Source: an uncultured Methanobrevibacter sp. (GTDB taxonomy: Archaea; Methanobacteriota; Methanobacteria; Methanobacteriales; Methanobacteriaceae). Taken from it: DNA of 64,000 bases. The notes below the pieces were generated by a model. It did no database searches and was not told the DNA's origin. It worked only from the letters and a program-made list of their open reading frames with translations. The position numbers were made by a program, and so were the translations under genes. Numbering within the stretch: position 1 is the first letter of the stretch; every line of letters starts with the position of its first letter. The stretch lies in contig ONJC01000011.1 of NCBI GenBank assembly GCA_900318035.1, positions 54,022 to 118,021 of the forward strand, written 5' to 3'. This document shows, one piece after another, positions 1 through 8,444 of this stretch.

Positions 1-1
1 T

Positions 2-298
2 GGAAGCAGCGTAGGACAGGTTGCCTCACAGACTTTATCCAACATATTAGCTACCAGATATGGTGTTGAAGTACCGATTTTGTCTCCGTTAATTGGTTTG
101 GATAAGGAAGAAATTACTGCCATTGCTAAAGAGATTGGTACTTTTGAAATCTCCAAAATAGATGATGGAGGATGCAGTGCAGTTCCGAGATATCCTGAAA
201 CACATGCTGATTTGGAACGTGTCAAAAAAGCCTGTGAAGATATGGGCCAGGATGTTGAAGTCCAAAAGGCTTTTGAAAATATCCGAAAACTCGATTGA
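2..298 (+). CDS. thiI: tRNA 4-thiouridine synthase ThiI, C-terminal part
   Basis: The window opens inside this gene; only the last 98 residues are visible, read from base 2 to the TGA at 296-298. The stretch begins GSSVGQVASQTL and continues through PLIGLDKEEI and a Cys-containing DGGCSAVPRYP segment. This is the C-terminal pattern of the PP-loop enzyme ThiI, which adenylates U8 of tRNA and replaces the oxygen with sulfur. No rhodanese domain follows, as expected for methanogen ThiI. A T-rich tract after the stop probably ends transcription. The N-terminal ferredoxin-like and THUMP domains would lie outside the window. Family assignment is fairly sure; the exact sulfur source cannot be judged from this fragment. 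Confidence 0.85.
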   Translation, partial: GSSVGQVASQTLSNILATRYGVEVPILSPLIGLDKEEITAIAKEIGTFEISKIDDGGCSAVPRYPETHADLERVKKACEDMGQDVEVQKAFENIRKLD

Positions 299-421
299 GT
301 TTTCACTTTTTTACTTATTTTTTTTTAAAATAACCTCGTTAAACATAATAATTAAATAGTATACATCTCAAAAATAATATATGTCTAGTAAATAATTAAT
401 TTACTAATCGAGGTATTTAAA

Positions 422-1465
422 ATGAAAACTACTGTTAGTGTAATTAAAGCTGATATTGGAAGTGTGTCCGGACACTGTGTCGCACACCCTGAATTAATGG
501 ATATTTGTGATGAAGTTTTAAATGAAGCTTTAGAAGCAGGTATCTTAAAAGATTACTATATCTCCCGTTGTGGAGACGACATAGATTTAATCATGACTCA
601 CGACAAAGGTGTAGAAAACGAAGAAGTTCACAAAACTGCATATGATGCATTCATGAAAGCTACTGAAAGAGCACGTGAATTAAAATTATACGGTGCAGGT
701 CAAGACTTATTGTCTGATACATTCTCTGGAAACATCAAAGGTATGGGTCCTGGTGTAGCAGAAATGGAATTCGAAGAAAGACCATCTGACCCTGTTTTGG
801 TATTCTGCTGTGACAAAACTGAACCTGGTGCATTCAACTTGCCAGTATTCAGAATGTTTGCAGACCCATTCAACACTGCAGGTCTTGTAATCGACCCATC
901 ATTACACGACGGATTCAAATTTGAAGTATTTGATGTAATTGAACACAGAAAAGTTGTCTTAAACTGTCCTGAAGAAATGTACGACTTGCTTGCATTAATC
1001 GGTTCCACCGTAAGTACTGAAAGATTAAACTTAATGGCTGGTGAATATGTCGGTAAAGACGACCCAGTATGTATCGTAAGAGCACAATCTGGTTTCCCTG
1101 CTAACGGTGAATGTGTAGATCCATTTGCATTCCCACACATGGTAAGTGGATGGATGAGAGGATCCCACAATGGTCCAATGATGCCTGTTGGTGAAGCAGA
1201 AGCAAACCCAATCAGATTCGACGGACCACCTAGAGTAGTAGGTTTAGGTTTCCAAGTTGCTAACGGTGAATTAATCGGACCAATCGATTTATTCGATGAC
1301 CCTGCATTTGACCCAACCCGTGAACAAGCTGCTAAAATCGCAACTTACATCAGAAGACACGGTCCATTCGAACCTCACAGATTACCTGCTGAAGAAATGG
1401 AATACACCTCACTTCCGGGTGTAATGGAAAAATTAGAATCCAGATTTGAAGATATGGATGATTAG
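422..1465 (+). CDS. fbp: Fructose-1,6-bisphosphate aldolase/phosphatase (class V)
   Basis: This 347-residue cytosolic enzyme is the bifunctional archaeal FBPA/ase, which joins dihydroxyacetone phosphate with glyceraldehyde 3-phosphate and then removes the C1 phosphate, making gluconeogenesis one-way. The N-terminus carries the conserved metal-binding Asp11 and His18 of the KADIGSVSGH motif, and the body shows family blocks such as GPGVAEMEFEERP, CCDKTEPGAFNLP and SGWMRGSHNGPMMPV. Length is close to the family norm of about 360-370. An upstream GAGGT Shine-Dalgarno (about 410-414) supports the ATG. It stands alone: an AT-rich promoter region precedes it and a strong intrinsic terminator follows. 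Codon use looks optimised, fitting a highly expressed central enzyme. Confidence 0.95.
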   Translation: MKTTVSVIKADIGSVSGHCVAHPELMDICDEVLNEALEAGILKDYYISRCGDDIDLIMTHDKGVENEEVHKTAYDAFMKATERARELKLYGAGQDLLSDTFSGNIKGMGPGVAEMEFEERPSDPVLVFCCDKTEPGAFNLPVFRMFADPFNTAGLVIDPSLHDGFKFEVFDVIEHRKVVLNCPEEMYDLLALIGSTVSTERLNLMAGEYVGKDDPVCIVRAQSGFPANGECVDPFAFPHMVSGWMRGSHNGPMMPVGEAEANPIRFDGPPRVVGLGFQVANGELIGPIDLFDDPAFDPTREQAAKIATYIRRHGPFEPHRLPAEEMEYTSLPGVMEKLESRFEDMDD

Positions 1466-1470
1466 ATTTA

Positions 1471-1497
1471 AAGAGATTTTCAATCTCTTCTTTTTTT
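1471..1497 (+). terminator. Intrinsic terminator after fbp
   Basis: An 8-bp perfect stem (AAGAGATT at 1471-1478 with AATCTCTT at 1482-1489, 3-nt loop) is followed directly by a T-rich run. It lies 6 bases after the fbp stop codon. Confidence 0.7.
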
Positions 1498-1526
1498 ACT
1501 TTTTTTTAACATCATTTAACTGATAT

Positions 1527-2018
1527 TCAGTTTATTTTTTTGAATTCTTCTAAAAATTCTCTAAAAAGATCTACAAACATAGAATAATCATCATTGTAAA
1601 CGAATTCCTCTGCATCAAAGACATCTATTCTCAGATTTTCTATTTTGTCCTTAAGGGGATATATGTCAAATTCGGGAGTAAAGTAGTGTTCGTCTGAAGA
1701 ACAGGTAACTGATGTTTTTGCTTTAATATTGGATAATTTGTCTTCTATATCATAGTCCAATGTTGCTTCGTTTCTGTATTTAAAGTCATAGATGTCAACA
1801 ATTGAACCTTCATCAACAAAACTGTCCATGAATAGGTCAAGCTCCTCTCGGGTATAATTTTGAAATGCCTTTTTGGAAAAATATTGGGAATAAATTAATG
1901 AATTTATCGAAAACATGATTTGGGATAACTGTGTGCTATAGTTTTCATCCAGATATGCATCAGATGAAACAATTAAGTTGTCTAAAACTCCTTTGGATGC
2001 AATTGTCATGGTTTCCAA
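1527..2018 (-). pseudogene. C-terminal remnant of an alpha/beta hydrolase
   Basis: The 163-residue reading frame looks like the second half of a MetX-like alpha/beta hydrolase. The segment KAKTSVTCSSDEHYFTPE followed by IYPLKDKIEN matches the strand, Asp-loop and last helix that bring in the acidic residue of the catalytic triad in this fold. The first half, with the nucleophile elbow (G-x-S-x-G), is missing, and there is no convincing ribosome-binding site before the first Met. The frame stops being recognisable near 2000-2018, where an unrelated rightward frame starts. I infer a 5' truncation by deletion. The alternative is a short unrelated protein. Confidence 0.45.
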
Positions 2019-2271
2019 TGCATTTACAAGTAACGGTTATGCGGTATTGGGAAATACTGATGTCGGAAAAATAAATGCTTTAGTATTGGTCTGGATGGGT
2101 TTTATCATTTCAGCGACAGGTACAGCAACATTAACTGCGGCCATTCTAATGAGGCACTTTAAAGGCAAACTTAAAGATTATGATGATAAATTTGATGAGT
2201 TGAATAACAAATTAGATGATGTTAACAGTAACCTTGAAAAGCTAGAAAAACTGATTAAGGACAATGAGTAA
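2008..2271 (+). pseudogene. Membrane/coiled-coil fragment, possible C-terminus of an ion channel
   Basis: From the ATG at 2008 this reads 87 residues (a TTG at 1978 would extend it by 10). It holds a segment TSNGYAVLGNTDVGK, then a hydrophobic stretch of about 22 residues, then a charged heptad-like tail (about residues 55-87) suited to a coiled coil. The order, pore-like TxxGY segment then inner helix then cytoplasmic coil, resembles the second half of a two-helix cation channel, with the first transmembrane helix absent. There is only a weak ribosome-binding site. It abuts the truncated hydrolase head to head, so both may be leftovers of one deletion. A genuine small membrane protein is not excluded. 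Confidence 0.35.
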
Positions 2272-2342
2272 CATTCTGCAGATTGAACTGAGAGATTCTT
2301 TTAAATACTCTTCATCTAATTATTTTTTGAGTTTTTGAGGAG

Positions 2343-2585
2343 TTATCTGATTTTATGGGCGGTTATGATTGTAAAGCTGCTTGAATTGATTGTTATTGTG
2401 CAATCGTCAACATCAACATAATAATTCTTTCCTTCTTTTCTAACAATTGAATTGTCCTGTTTAAGCTTGGAAATACAATAGTTAACAGGTTCTTCACTGA
2501 TTTCCAGATTTTTCTGTATTCTTCCAACACCCATTTCAGTAGTGTGAATTTTTTCAACATTTTCCAAAAGTACTTTCCTGTGCAT
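2343..2585 (-). CDS. DUF3781 family protein
   Basis: The 80-residue product matches the pattern of DUF3781: an N-terminal LLENVEKIHTTEMG segment, RIQKNLEI, a short YCISKLK helix, a basic GKNYYVDVDD turn and the ending ITINSSSFTIITAHKIR. The family is small, soluble and of unknown function, found sporadically in bacteria and methanogens, and often flanks accessory genes. It is complete relative to the family (about 75-85 residues). It is divergent from the ABC permease gene starting at 2659, leaving only 73 bases for both promoters. I recognise the family but cannot assign a function. Confidence 0.7.
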   Translation of the reverse strand: MHRKVLLENVEKIHTTEMGVGRIQKNLEISEEPVNYCISKLKQDNSIVRKEGKNYYVDVDDCTITINSSSFTIITAHKIR

Positions 2586-2658
2586 TTCAATACCTCATTT
2601 TCGCATCTTGGTCGATGATGTAATTAGTTATTTATATGTTACATTACTATTTAGTATT

Positions 2659-3768
2659 ATGTCATTTTTAAAATTTATACTTAAAAATCCATTCAGGAGA
2701 AAGAACAGTGCAATTTTGGCAATTGTAGGTATTGCAATTGGTATAGTGGTGATTGTTGCTCTTGGTGGAATCACAGATGGTTTGGTCAATACTTTCGAAG
2801 ATACAATTCATGCGGGAGGTGCCGATTTTTCAATTTCCGGTAAGGAAACCGGAGATTCGGCATACGGCACCAACACCATCGATGCAAATTGGACGGATAA
2901 GATTGCTAATGTTTCAGGTGTGGACGAGGCATACTCGATATATGTTGTTCTGACATCGGTGGGTGATGACTATATGAACACATTAATCGGTATTGATCCT
3001 AACGGCACTGCTTTGGCGGACATTTCCATGACAGATGGGAGAATCATGAAAGACAATGCATCTGAAGCCATTTTAGGCAAAATATATGCAGATGATAATG
3101 ACTATAAAGTCGGTGACAATATAAAAATCGATGGAGAGGACTTTGAGATTGTGGGAATCTATGAAACCGGAGACCAGAATATGGCTGGAGGAGTATTTAC
3201 ATCAATTTCAAAGGTCGGAGATTTGATGGATGATGAGGATTCAATCTCAAACATCTATGTTAAAGTCAAAAAGGGTGAAGATCCCCAAACTGTAGCAGAC
3301 AGGATTGATAAGATGTACGGCGATAACATCACAACAGTCACATCAGTAATGGAGATGACCCAGATGGCGGACATGCTGAACATGCTGCAGGCATCAACCT
3401 GGGCAATATCACTTCTGGCCATTGTTGTCGGAGGTCTTGGCATCATTAACACAATGTTAATGTCAGTGTTTGAGAGAACCCGTGAAATCGGAGTTCTGAA
3501 GGCTGTCGGATGGTCTGATGGAAAAATCCTTACAATGATTGTTGGCGAATCACTTGTAATTACAATAGTCTCAGCAATTATCGGATCAGTGATAGGATTT
3601 TTGGCGTGCACTCTGATTGGTCCTCAAGTGGGAATCAGTCCGCTGTTTACTCCTAAGATATTCATACAGGCATTCGGAATAGCTATTGTTGTCGGAATAA
3701 TTGGTGGAATTTATCCTGCGCTCAAAGCGATTAAATTGCCTCCAACAGAAGCATTGAGGTACGAATAG
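2659..3768 (+). CDS. ABC transporter permease, FtsX/MacB type
   Basis: The protein (369 residues from the ATG at 2659; a TTG at 2608 would add 17) has the MacB/FtsX layout. One transmembrane helix lies at about 15-40 after a basic NPFRRKN stretch, a large extracytoplasmic domain spans about 40-245, and three C-terminal helices at about 255-365 contain the typical MLMSVFERTREIGVLKAVG coupling segment. Such permeases export peptides or lipoproteins, or act as mechanotransmitters, rather than import nutrients. It is followed after 8 bases by its ATPase, so the two form one operon. No adaptor (MacA-like) gene is adjacent. The substrate is unknown. Confidence 0.85.
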   Translation: MSFLKFILKNPFRRKNSAILAIVGIAIGIVVIVALGGITDGLVNTFEDTIHAGGADFSISGKETGDSAYGTNTIDANWTDKIANVSGVDEAYSIYVVLTSVGDDYMNTLIGIDPNGTALADISMTDGRIMKDNASEAILGKIYADDNDYKVGDNIKIDGEDFEIVGIYETGDQNMAGGVFTSISKVGDLMDDEDSISNIYVKVKKGEDPQTVADRIDKMYGDNITTVTSVMEMTQMADMLNMLQASTWAISLLAIVVGGLGIINTMLMSVFERTREIGVLKAVGWSDGKILTMIVGESLVITIVSAIIGSVIGFLACTLIGPQVGISPLFTPKIFIQAFGIAIVVGIIGGIYPALKAIKLPPTEALRYE

Positions 3769-3776
3769 GTGAGATT

Positions 3777-4475
3777 ATGAATGCAGTAGAAATAAATGAT
3801 TTGTATAAAAGCTATGAAGACGGAAAAATCAAGGCATTAAATGGAATAAATCTCACAATAGCTGACGGAGAGTTCGTATCAATCATCGGTCCGTCAGGGT
3901 CAGGAAAGTCCACTTTGCTGAATATGCTTGGTGCTTTGGATGTTCCTGATTCAGGATCTATCAATGTTGCAGGCCATGACTTGAATTCATCAAGGAAATT
4001 AAACGAGTTCAGAGCCGAAAGCATAGGATTCATTTTCCAGTTGCATAATTTAATTCCTAACATCTCTGTTGTGGAGAACGTTGAAATACCTATGTTTACA
4101 CAAAAGTTGTCCTCAAAGGAGATGAGGGCTCGCGCACTGAAACTTCTTGATGACGTGGGTCTTGAAGACAAGGCTGACATAAAACCGAATAAGTTATCTG
4201 GCGGTGAACGCCAAAGGGTAGCTATTGCCCGTGCACTTGCAAACAATCCTTCAATAATATTGGCTGATGAACCCACAGGATCACTAGATTCAAAGACAAG
4301 TAGCAAAATTCTTAAGCAACTAATTGATTTACACGAAGATAAGAATGTAACACTAATTATTGTAACTCATGATATGGATGTAGCCAAACTTGCAGACAGA
4401 GTTATTGAAGTTTTGGATGGTGAAATAATTTCGGCAGGTGATGACTCACTTATTAACAGTAAAATTGATGTTTGA
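3777..4475 (+). CDS. ABC transporter ATP-binding protein, LolD/MacB type
   Basis: At 232 residues this is a single nucleotide-binding domain. It shows Walker A GPSGSGKST (38-46), Q-loop FQLHNL, signature LSGGERQR, Walker B IILADEPTG and the switch His in IVTHD. It belongs to the LolD/MacB/FtsE branch that pairs with FtsX-like permeases, and the permease is encoded immediately upstream. An AGGTGAG ribosome-binding site overlaps the end of the permease gene, which suggests coupled translation. It would sit on the cytoplasmic face of the membrane and power export. A T-rich stretch follows the stop. Confidence 0.92.
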   Translation: MNAVEINDLYKSYEDGKIKALNGINLTIADGEFVSIIGPSGSGKSTLLNMLGALDVPDSGSINVAGHDLNSSRKLNEFRAESIGFIFQLHNLIPNISVVENVEIPMFTQKLSSKEMRARALKLLDDVGLEDKADIKPNKLSGGERQRVAIARALANNPSIILADEPTGSLDSKTSSKILKQLIDLHEDKNVTLIIVTHDMDVAKLADRVIEVLDGEIISAGDDSLINSKIDV

Positions 4476-4702
4476 ACATTAATTTTTACTTTTCTTTTTT
4501 TATGTTATTTTCTTAGAAATTGTTCTTGCAGAATAATATTTTTTTAATTTCATAATATTTCTCTAACGATGAAATTGTTTTAACTTTGTAATATTGAGTT
4601 TAATCAATAAAATTGCTTTTATTTCAAACAAAAACCTTATTAATTCTTTAATTTTAAATAATATTTAATGATATTTTTTTAAATGAAAAATAAGGTTAAA
4701 CT

Positions 4703-5725
4703 ATGAAAGAAAAAACTAAAATTCAAAAGACTTTGTTGTATGTGGGTGATGAAGGTGAAGTATCACTGGATGTGATTGTTGATCCGGAAAGGGAAACATT
4801 TTGGGCAACTCAGAAAACAATGGCAGATTTGTTTGGTGTTGACCGTTCTGTAATCACTAAACATTTAAAAAATATATATGTTGTTGGGGAATTGATTAAA
4901 AGTTCAACTTGTGCAAAAATTGCACATGTTCAAAATGAAGGGAATCGTAATGTAAAAAGAAAAACAACTTTCTATAATCTAGATGTCATTATATCCGTTG
5001 GTTATAGAGTTAACTCTAAAAATGCAACACGCTTCAGAATTTGGGCTACTCAGCAATTAAAAGAATTAATAATTAAAGGATTCGTTTTGGATGATGAATT
5101 ATTGAAAAATGGCTCAAGATTCGGAATTGACTATTTTAACCAACTGCTTGAAAGGGTTAGGGATATCAGGGCATCTGAAAGAAGATTCAATCAAAAAATT
5201 ACAGATATCTATGCAACAAGCTTTGATTACAACAAAGATGCTCAAGTAACTCGGGAATTTTTCGCAACAGTTCAAAACAAGTTAATATATGCTGTTAGCG
5301 GTCAAACTGCAGCTGAAATAATTGTCAATCGATGTGATAGTGAAAAACTTAACATGGGTTTAACAAATTGGAGCAATCCTAACGGAAAAATAATTTTGAG
5401 TGATGTTGTAATATCTAAAAATTACTTAACTGAAAAAGAACTAAAACGTTTGAATTCATTGGTGGATGGTTTTTTAACTCTCGCGGAGTCCAGAGCCCTA
5501 AATGAAGTCCCAATGGCAATGAAAGATTGGAAAAAAGTATTGGATGATTACATTGATTTAAATCTATTGCCAATTTTAGAGGGAAAAGGTAAAATTTCGT
5601 CTAATGATGCTCAAAAAATTGCAAAAGAAGAATATGGTAAATTCAAAGTGATTCAGGATAGGGATTATCAATCTGACTTTGATAAACTAATCATTGACAT
5701 TAAAAGAATTGAGGGCATAAATTAG
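4703..5725 (+). CDS. RhuM family protein
   Basis: This 340-residue protein belongs to the RhuM (virulence-associated) family. Residues about 30-55 (TQKTMADLFGVDRSVITKHL) form a helix-turn-helix-like segment, followed by RKTTFYNLDVIISVGYRVNS and FRIWATQQL, the most conserved blocks of the family. The central part (about 185-260) resembles the Fic/Doc-like tail seen in many RhuM proteins but lacks a clear HPFxxGNG motif. The name comes from a Salmonella island; no biochemical activity is established. It is monocistronic, flanked by AT-rich DNA, and converges with the DUF357 gene (4-bp overlap of stops). Scattered distribution suggests horizontal transfer, as an inference. Confidence 0.85.
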   Translation: MKEKTKIQKTLLYVGDEGEVSLDVIVDPERETFWATQKTMADLFGVDRSVITKHLKNIYVVGELIKSSTCAKIAHVQNEGNRNVKRKTTFYNLDVIISVGYRVNSKNATRFRIWATQQLKELIIKGFVLDDELLKNGSRFGIDYFNQLLERVRDIRASERRFNQKITDIYATSFDYNKDAQVTREFFATVQNKLIYAVSGQTAAEIIVNRCDSEKLNMGLTNWSNPNGKIILSDVVISKNYLTEKELKRLNSLVDGFLTLAESRALNEVPMAMKDWKKVLDDYIDLNLLPILEGKGKISSNDAQKIAKEEYGKFKVIQDRDYQSDFDKLIIDIKRIEGIN

Positions 5726-5964
5726 ATGATTCCATGAATCATCCTTAATGCATCCAAAAGACCATGACTGTATTCTATACAACCGAATGCAGTCCTCATA
5801 TCCTCTTTTTTTAAATAATACTTTGAATCGTTCCAGTAATCAATAGCTCTATCGTATACCTCTTTTTCCTTTCCTTCAAAGGTAATGTCTGCTACCTGAT
5901 TCAAGTTCCTCTCTAATTTTGCAATGTCCTTTGCTATTTTTTCCGGGCTTTCCAATTCGGTCAT
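5722..5964 (-). CDS. DUF357 family protein
   Basis: The 80-residue protein starts at the ATG at 5964, which overlaps the stop of the upstream phosphatidyltransferase gene (ATGA), so translation is coupled. It is alpha-helical and charged, with the family block KEVYDRAIDYWNDSKYYLKK and a C-terminal CIEYSHGLLDALR helix. DUF357 proteins are small archaeal helical-bundle proteins of unknown role that recur next to CDP-alcohol phosphatidyltransferase genes, which hints at a link with lipid head-group synthesis. The longer frame upstream lies in the shadow of the neighbouring gene. Confidence 0.8.
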   Translation of the reverse strand: MTELESPEKIAKDIAKLERNLNQVADITFEGKEKEVYDRAIDYWNDSKYYLKKEDMRTAFGCIEYSHGLLDALRMIHGII

Positions 5965-6527
5965 TTTAATTGCCTCCAAACATGTACTATTCTTTGAGCT
6001 ACTGTAAAGTATGATAGGATTACTAATATGTAAATGATGTATGTAAAGTAGATATCTCCTGCGAAATATCCGATTATTGCTCCAATCATTAGTATAATCA
6101 TACGAACGGCACGTTCTGCTATTCCAATATTGCATTCTGCTCCCTGAGATTCTGCTCTTGCCCTTACATAGCTAACGCAAATCGCAGAGTGGATTGCAAG
6201 AACGCCAACAAACCAGTCGCAGTATCCTCCGAATATGATTCCGATGTAGATTATTGCATCTGCAAACCGGTCCATTGTGGAGTCCAGAAACGCTCCAAAC
6301 GGTGATGACCGGTCATGATATCGGGCTACTGCACCGTCAACAACATCCAAAAATCCTGATGCCAAAATAGCTATCATTCCCAATATTAACATATGATTTG
6401 CAAATCCGTAAGCCGCAATCACTGCTATAAATGGGGATATTACTGTAACGATATTCGGGTTGATATTCAAGTTTTTAGCGACGGGGTTCAATATTTTTGT
6501 TAAAAGTGGTCTTAGAGATTGAAGCAT
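5961..6527 (-). CDS. CDP-alcohol phosphatidyltransferase (archaetidylinositol-phosphate synthase)
   Basis: This 188-residue integral membrane enzyme shows the complete CDP-alcohol phosphotransferase signature: D61-x2-D64-G-x2-A68-R69, then G78-x3-D82-x3-D86. About five hydrophobic helices surround it. The subfamily in Methanobacteriales transfers inositol 1-phosphate to CDP-archaeol to give archaetidylinositol phosphate. That specificity is from family knowledge; other head groups (glycerol phosphate, serine) cannot be excluded from motifs alone. It is co-transcribed with the DUF357 gene and divergent from the Sua5-like gene, with only 45 bases between the two starts. Confidence 0.85.
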   Translation of the reverse strand: MLQSLRPLLTKILNPVAKNLNINPNIVTVISPFIAVIAAYGFANHMLILGMIAILASGFLDVVDGAVARYHDRSSPFGAFLDSTMDRFADAIIYIGIIFGGYCDWFVGVLAIHSAICVSYVRARAESQGAECNIGIAERAVRMIILMIGAIIGYFAGDIYFTYIIYILVILSYFTVAQRIVHVWRQLK

Positions 6528-6572
6528 AATTATATATAAATTTTTATATAATATAATTGTTAGGTAAGAGAA

Positions 6573-7154
6573 ATGAAAATTCTAAAAACTAGTGTTGATA
6601 AATTAGATGAAAAAATCATTAAAGAAGCGATAAATGTGTTGGCCAATGGGGGTATTGTATTATATCCGACTGATACTGTTTATGGTTTGGGCGCCAACAT
6701 ATTCGATTCAAAAGCGGTCAGAAAAGTTTTTGAGATAAAGCAAAGGAGTTTATTAAAGCCGCTGTCAATTCTAGTTTCGAATGTAAAAGCCATTGATTTG
6801 GTTGCAAAGATGTCCACTGCCCAAAAGGAGGCAATCAATTCCCATCTTCCGGGTCCCTATACATTTATTCTGGATAAAAGGAAAATAGTTCCTAGGGTCG
6901 TTACCAGCGGGTCCAAATATGTTGGTGTTAGGGTTCCGGATAATGAAATTGCATGCAGATTGGCAAGCATTTTTCCAATAACAACAACCAGTGCAAACGT
7001 TTCAGATGAAGACGTTTTGTCCTGTCCAAATGAAATTTTAGACCAGTTGGGATGTGATGTTGATTTGGTTATTGATGTTGGCGAGCTTAAATCAAATCAT
7101 GCATCAAAAATAGTGGATTTGTCTGGTAGAAATCCTCGAATAATAAGAAAATAA
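6573..7154 (+). CDS. Threonylcarbamoyl-AMP synthase, Sua5/YrdC family
   Basis: The 193-residue protein is a single YrdC domain without the C-terminal Sua5 extension, so it is TsaC-sized. It makes threonylcarbamoyl-AMP from threonine, bicarbonate and ATP, the first step of the t6A37 modification of ANN-decoding tRNAs. Characteristic blocks are YPTDTVYGLGAN (30-45), KQRSLLKPLSILV, GPYTFIL, VGVRVPD and the TTTSANVS loop that binds the nucleotide. A GGTAAGAG ribosome-binding site lies 5 bases before the ATG. A stem-loop overlapping its stop codon forms a bidirectional terminator with the convergent surface-protein gene. Confidence 0.9.
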   Translation: MKILKTSVDKLDEKIIKEAINVLANGGIVLYPTDTVYGLGANIFDSKAVRKVFEIKQRSLLKPLSILVSNVKAIDLVAKMSTAQKEAINSHLPGPYTFILDKRKIVPRVVTSGSKYVGVRVPDNEIACRLASIFPITTTSANVSDEDVLSCPNEILDQLGCDVDLVIDVGELKSNHASKIVDLSGRNPRIIRK

Positions 7155-7174
7155 GAGATTAGAATTAATCTCTT
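7153..7174. terminator. Bidirectional stem-loop between convergent genes
   Basis: A 9-bp perfect stem (AAGAGATTA at 7153-7161, TAATCTCTT at 7166-7174, loop GAAT) overlaps the stop codons of both convergent genes. The right side lacks a long T-run, so it may act as a roadblock or 3'-end stabiliser. Confidence 0.5.
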
Positions 7175-8187
7175 GAATATTTAGCTATTAAAATAAATCC
7201 AATAATCAAAATTAGGATTCCTATAATGGTTAATCCATTTCCTGTGGTATGTTTTAACAGATTATTTTCTTTAATTTTGTTTTGATTTATAGTTGGGGTT
7301 TTATTTTCATCAGTTTTTGAAATGATTGTATTATTTTCTTGTTTTTCCTTTGTTTCATTGTTTTCTGGTGTTGTTTCAGTATCTGTTGTTGTGTTGTTTT
7401 GTGGGTTTTGTTCTGTGTTGTTTTCTGTTGTTGTGTTGTTTTGTGGGGTTGTCACGTTTTCTATTTCAGTATTATTTTCAGGAGTTGATCCTAAAAGTTC
7501 GTCTTCAATAATTTCGATTGCGCGATAGTTAATTTTGTATCCGAAAAAGTTTTGTGTCCTGCCATATTGGGAATTCAATAATTCAAAATCAAATATTGCT
7601 TCGGTTGTATTATTTATCTTTGCAACTGCTCCATGATCGGGGATTATCCTTCCATTTGCCGCACTTTCCAATATGGCTTTAATTATTGCATTGTTGCTGT
7701 TTTTATAATCGTAATCGGTAAAGGTCCAAATGACCTGTGAAAGGTCAGTTGTAGGGTTCATTGTATAATTGTAATGGTCTACAAATAATATTTTCAGGTA
7801 ATTTCCAACAGATTCGCCGTATCTTGAACTGATAATGTTTGTGGTATTCTCTACAGTGAATTTTTCTCCTCTGCTGGTTGATTGTAAGTTGTGGTTAACA
7901 CAATATCCGTTGTATCCGTCATCAAAAGACACGTTTCTGTATCCGCTTTCAAGTGCTTTAACTTCTTCTCCAATTCTATTTTCACTTGAAGTTCTTTGAT
8001 TTTGCATGTTTTGGTCATCTTCAGAGGTTTCTTGTTGTCTGATTTGTCTGCTTTCATCAATTTCTTCTTCGTTTTCTCTAATTAAAATGTCATCAAGTTC
8101 ATTTTGCGCTGAAACAAAATTCAAACCTGATGTTGCAATTAGTAATATGGTCAGTATTGTGAGTATTTTTCTTCTCAAAATTTTCAC
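7165..8187 (-). CDS. Secreted cell-surface protein with Thr/Asn-rich stalk and C-terminal anchor
   Basis: The 340-residue protein has a signal peptide (1-27, cleavage near VSA-QN) and an acidic/glutamine-rich linker. A globular domain starts near Cys96 (GYCVNHN) and runs to about 230, then comes a low-complexity NNTTTEN stalk (about 235-305), the motif HTTGN (313-317), one transmembrane helix and a short basic tail. The globular part, with a Cys soon after its start and a VIWTFTDY block, resembles thioester (TQXA-like) adhesin domains, though I cannot confirm the Gln partner. The C-terminal TGN-helix-basic tail looks like a sortase-type sorting signal. It is probably displayed on the pseudomurein wall. 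The gene stands alone. Confidence 0.65.
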   Translation of the reverse strand: MKILRRKILTILTILLIATSGLNFVSAQNELDDILIRENEEEIDESRQIRQQETSEDDQNMQNQRTSSENRIGEEVKALESGYRNVSFDDGYNGYCVNHNLQSTSRGEKFTVENTTNIISSRYGESVGNYLKILFVDHYNYTMNPTTDLSQVIWTFTDYDYKNSNNAIIKAILESAANGRIIPDHGAVAKINNTTEAIFDFELLNSQYGRTQNFFGYKINYRAIEIIEDELLGSTPENNTEIENVTTPQNNTTTENNTEQNPQNNTTTDTETTPENNETKEKQENNTIISKTDENKTPTINQNKIKENNLLKHTTGNGLTIIGILILIIGFILIAKYSRD

Positions 8188-8444
8188 CTCGAATATTTTG
8201 TATTATTGGCGTTGTTTGAGGCAGTATATAAAGTTAAAGTAACCAAACGCTCACTATAAAAGAAAAGAAAGGTTAGATTTAATTTTTTCTCTGTATTGCA
8301 ATAGACTAAACAATTATCAAAAAAATTAGGGGTATGATTGTTTTTTGATATATTAAAGGTTTCTGATAGCTATTTGGCAATCTAATTTAAACACTGTTTA
8401 AAATTTTGTTAAATTATATATTATATAAAAATCAATATTATCTT

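Noticed and set aside
700..1170. 156-codon minus-strand reading frame
   Set aside because: It lies wholly inside fbp on the opposite strand, lacks a ribosome-binding site and reads as low-information shadow of the strongly codon-biased gene.
7322..7528. Hydrophobic plus-strand frames
   Set aside because: They are the reverse of the Asn/Thr-rich stalk of the surface-protein gene and arise from its biased composition.
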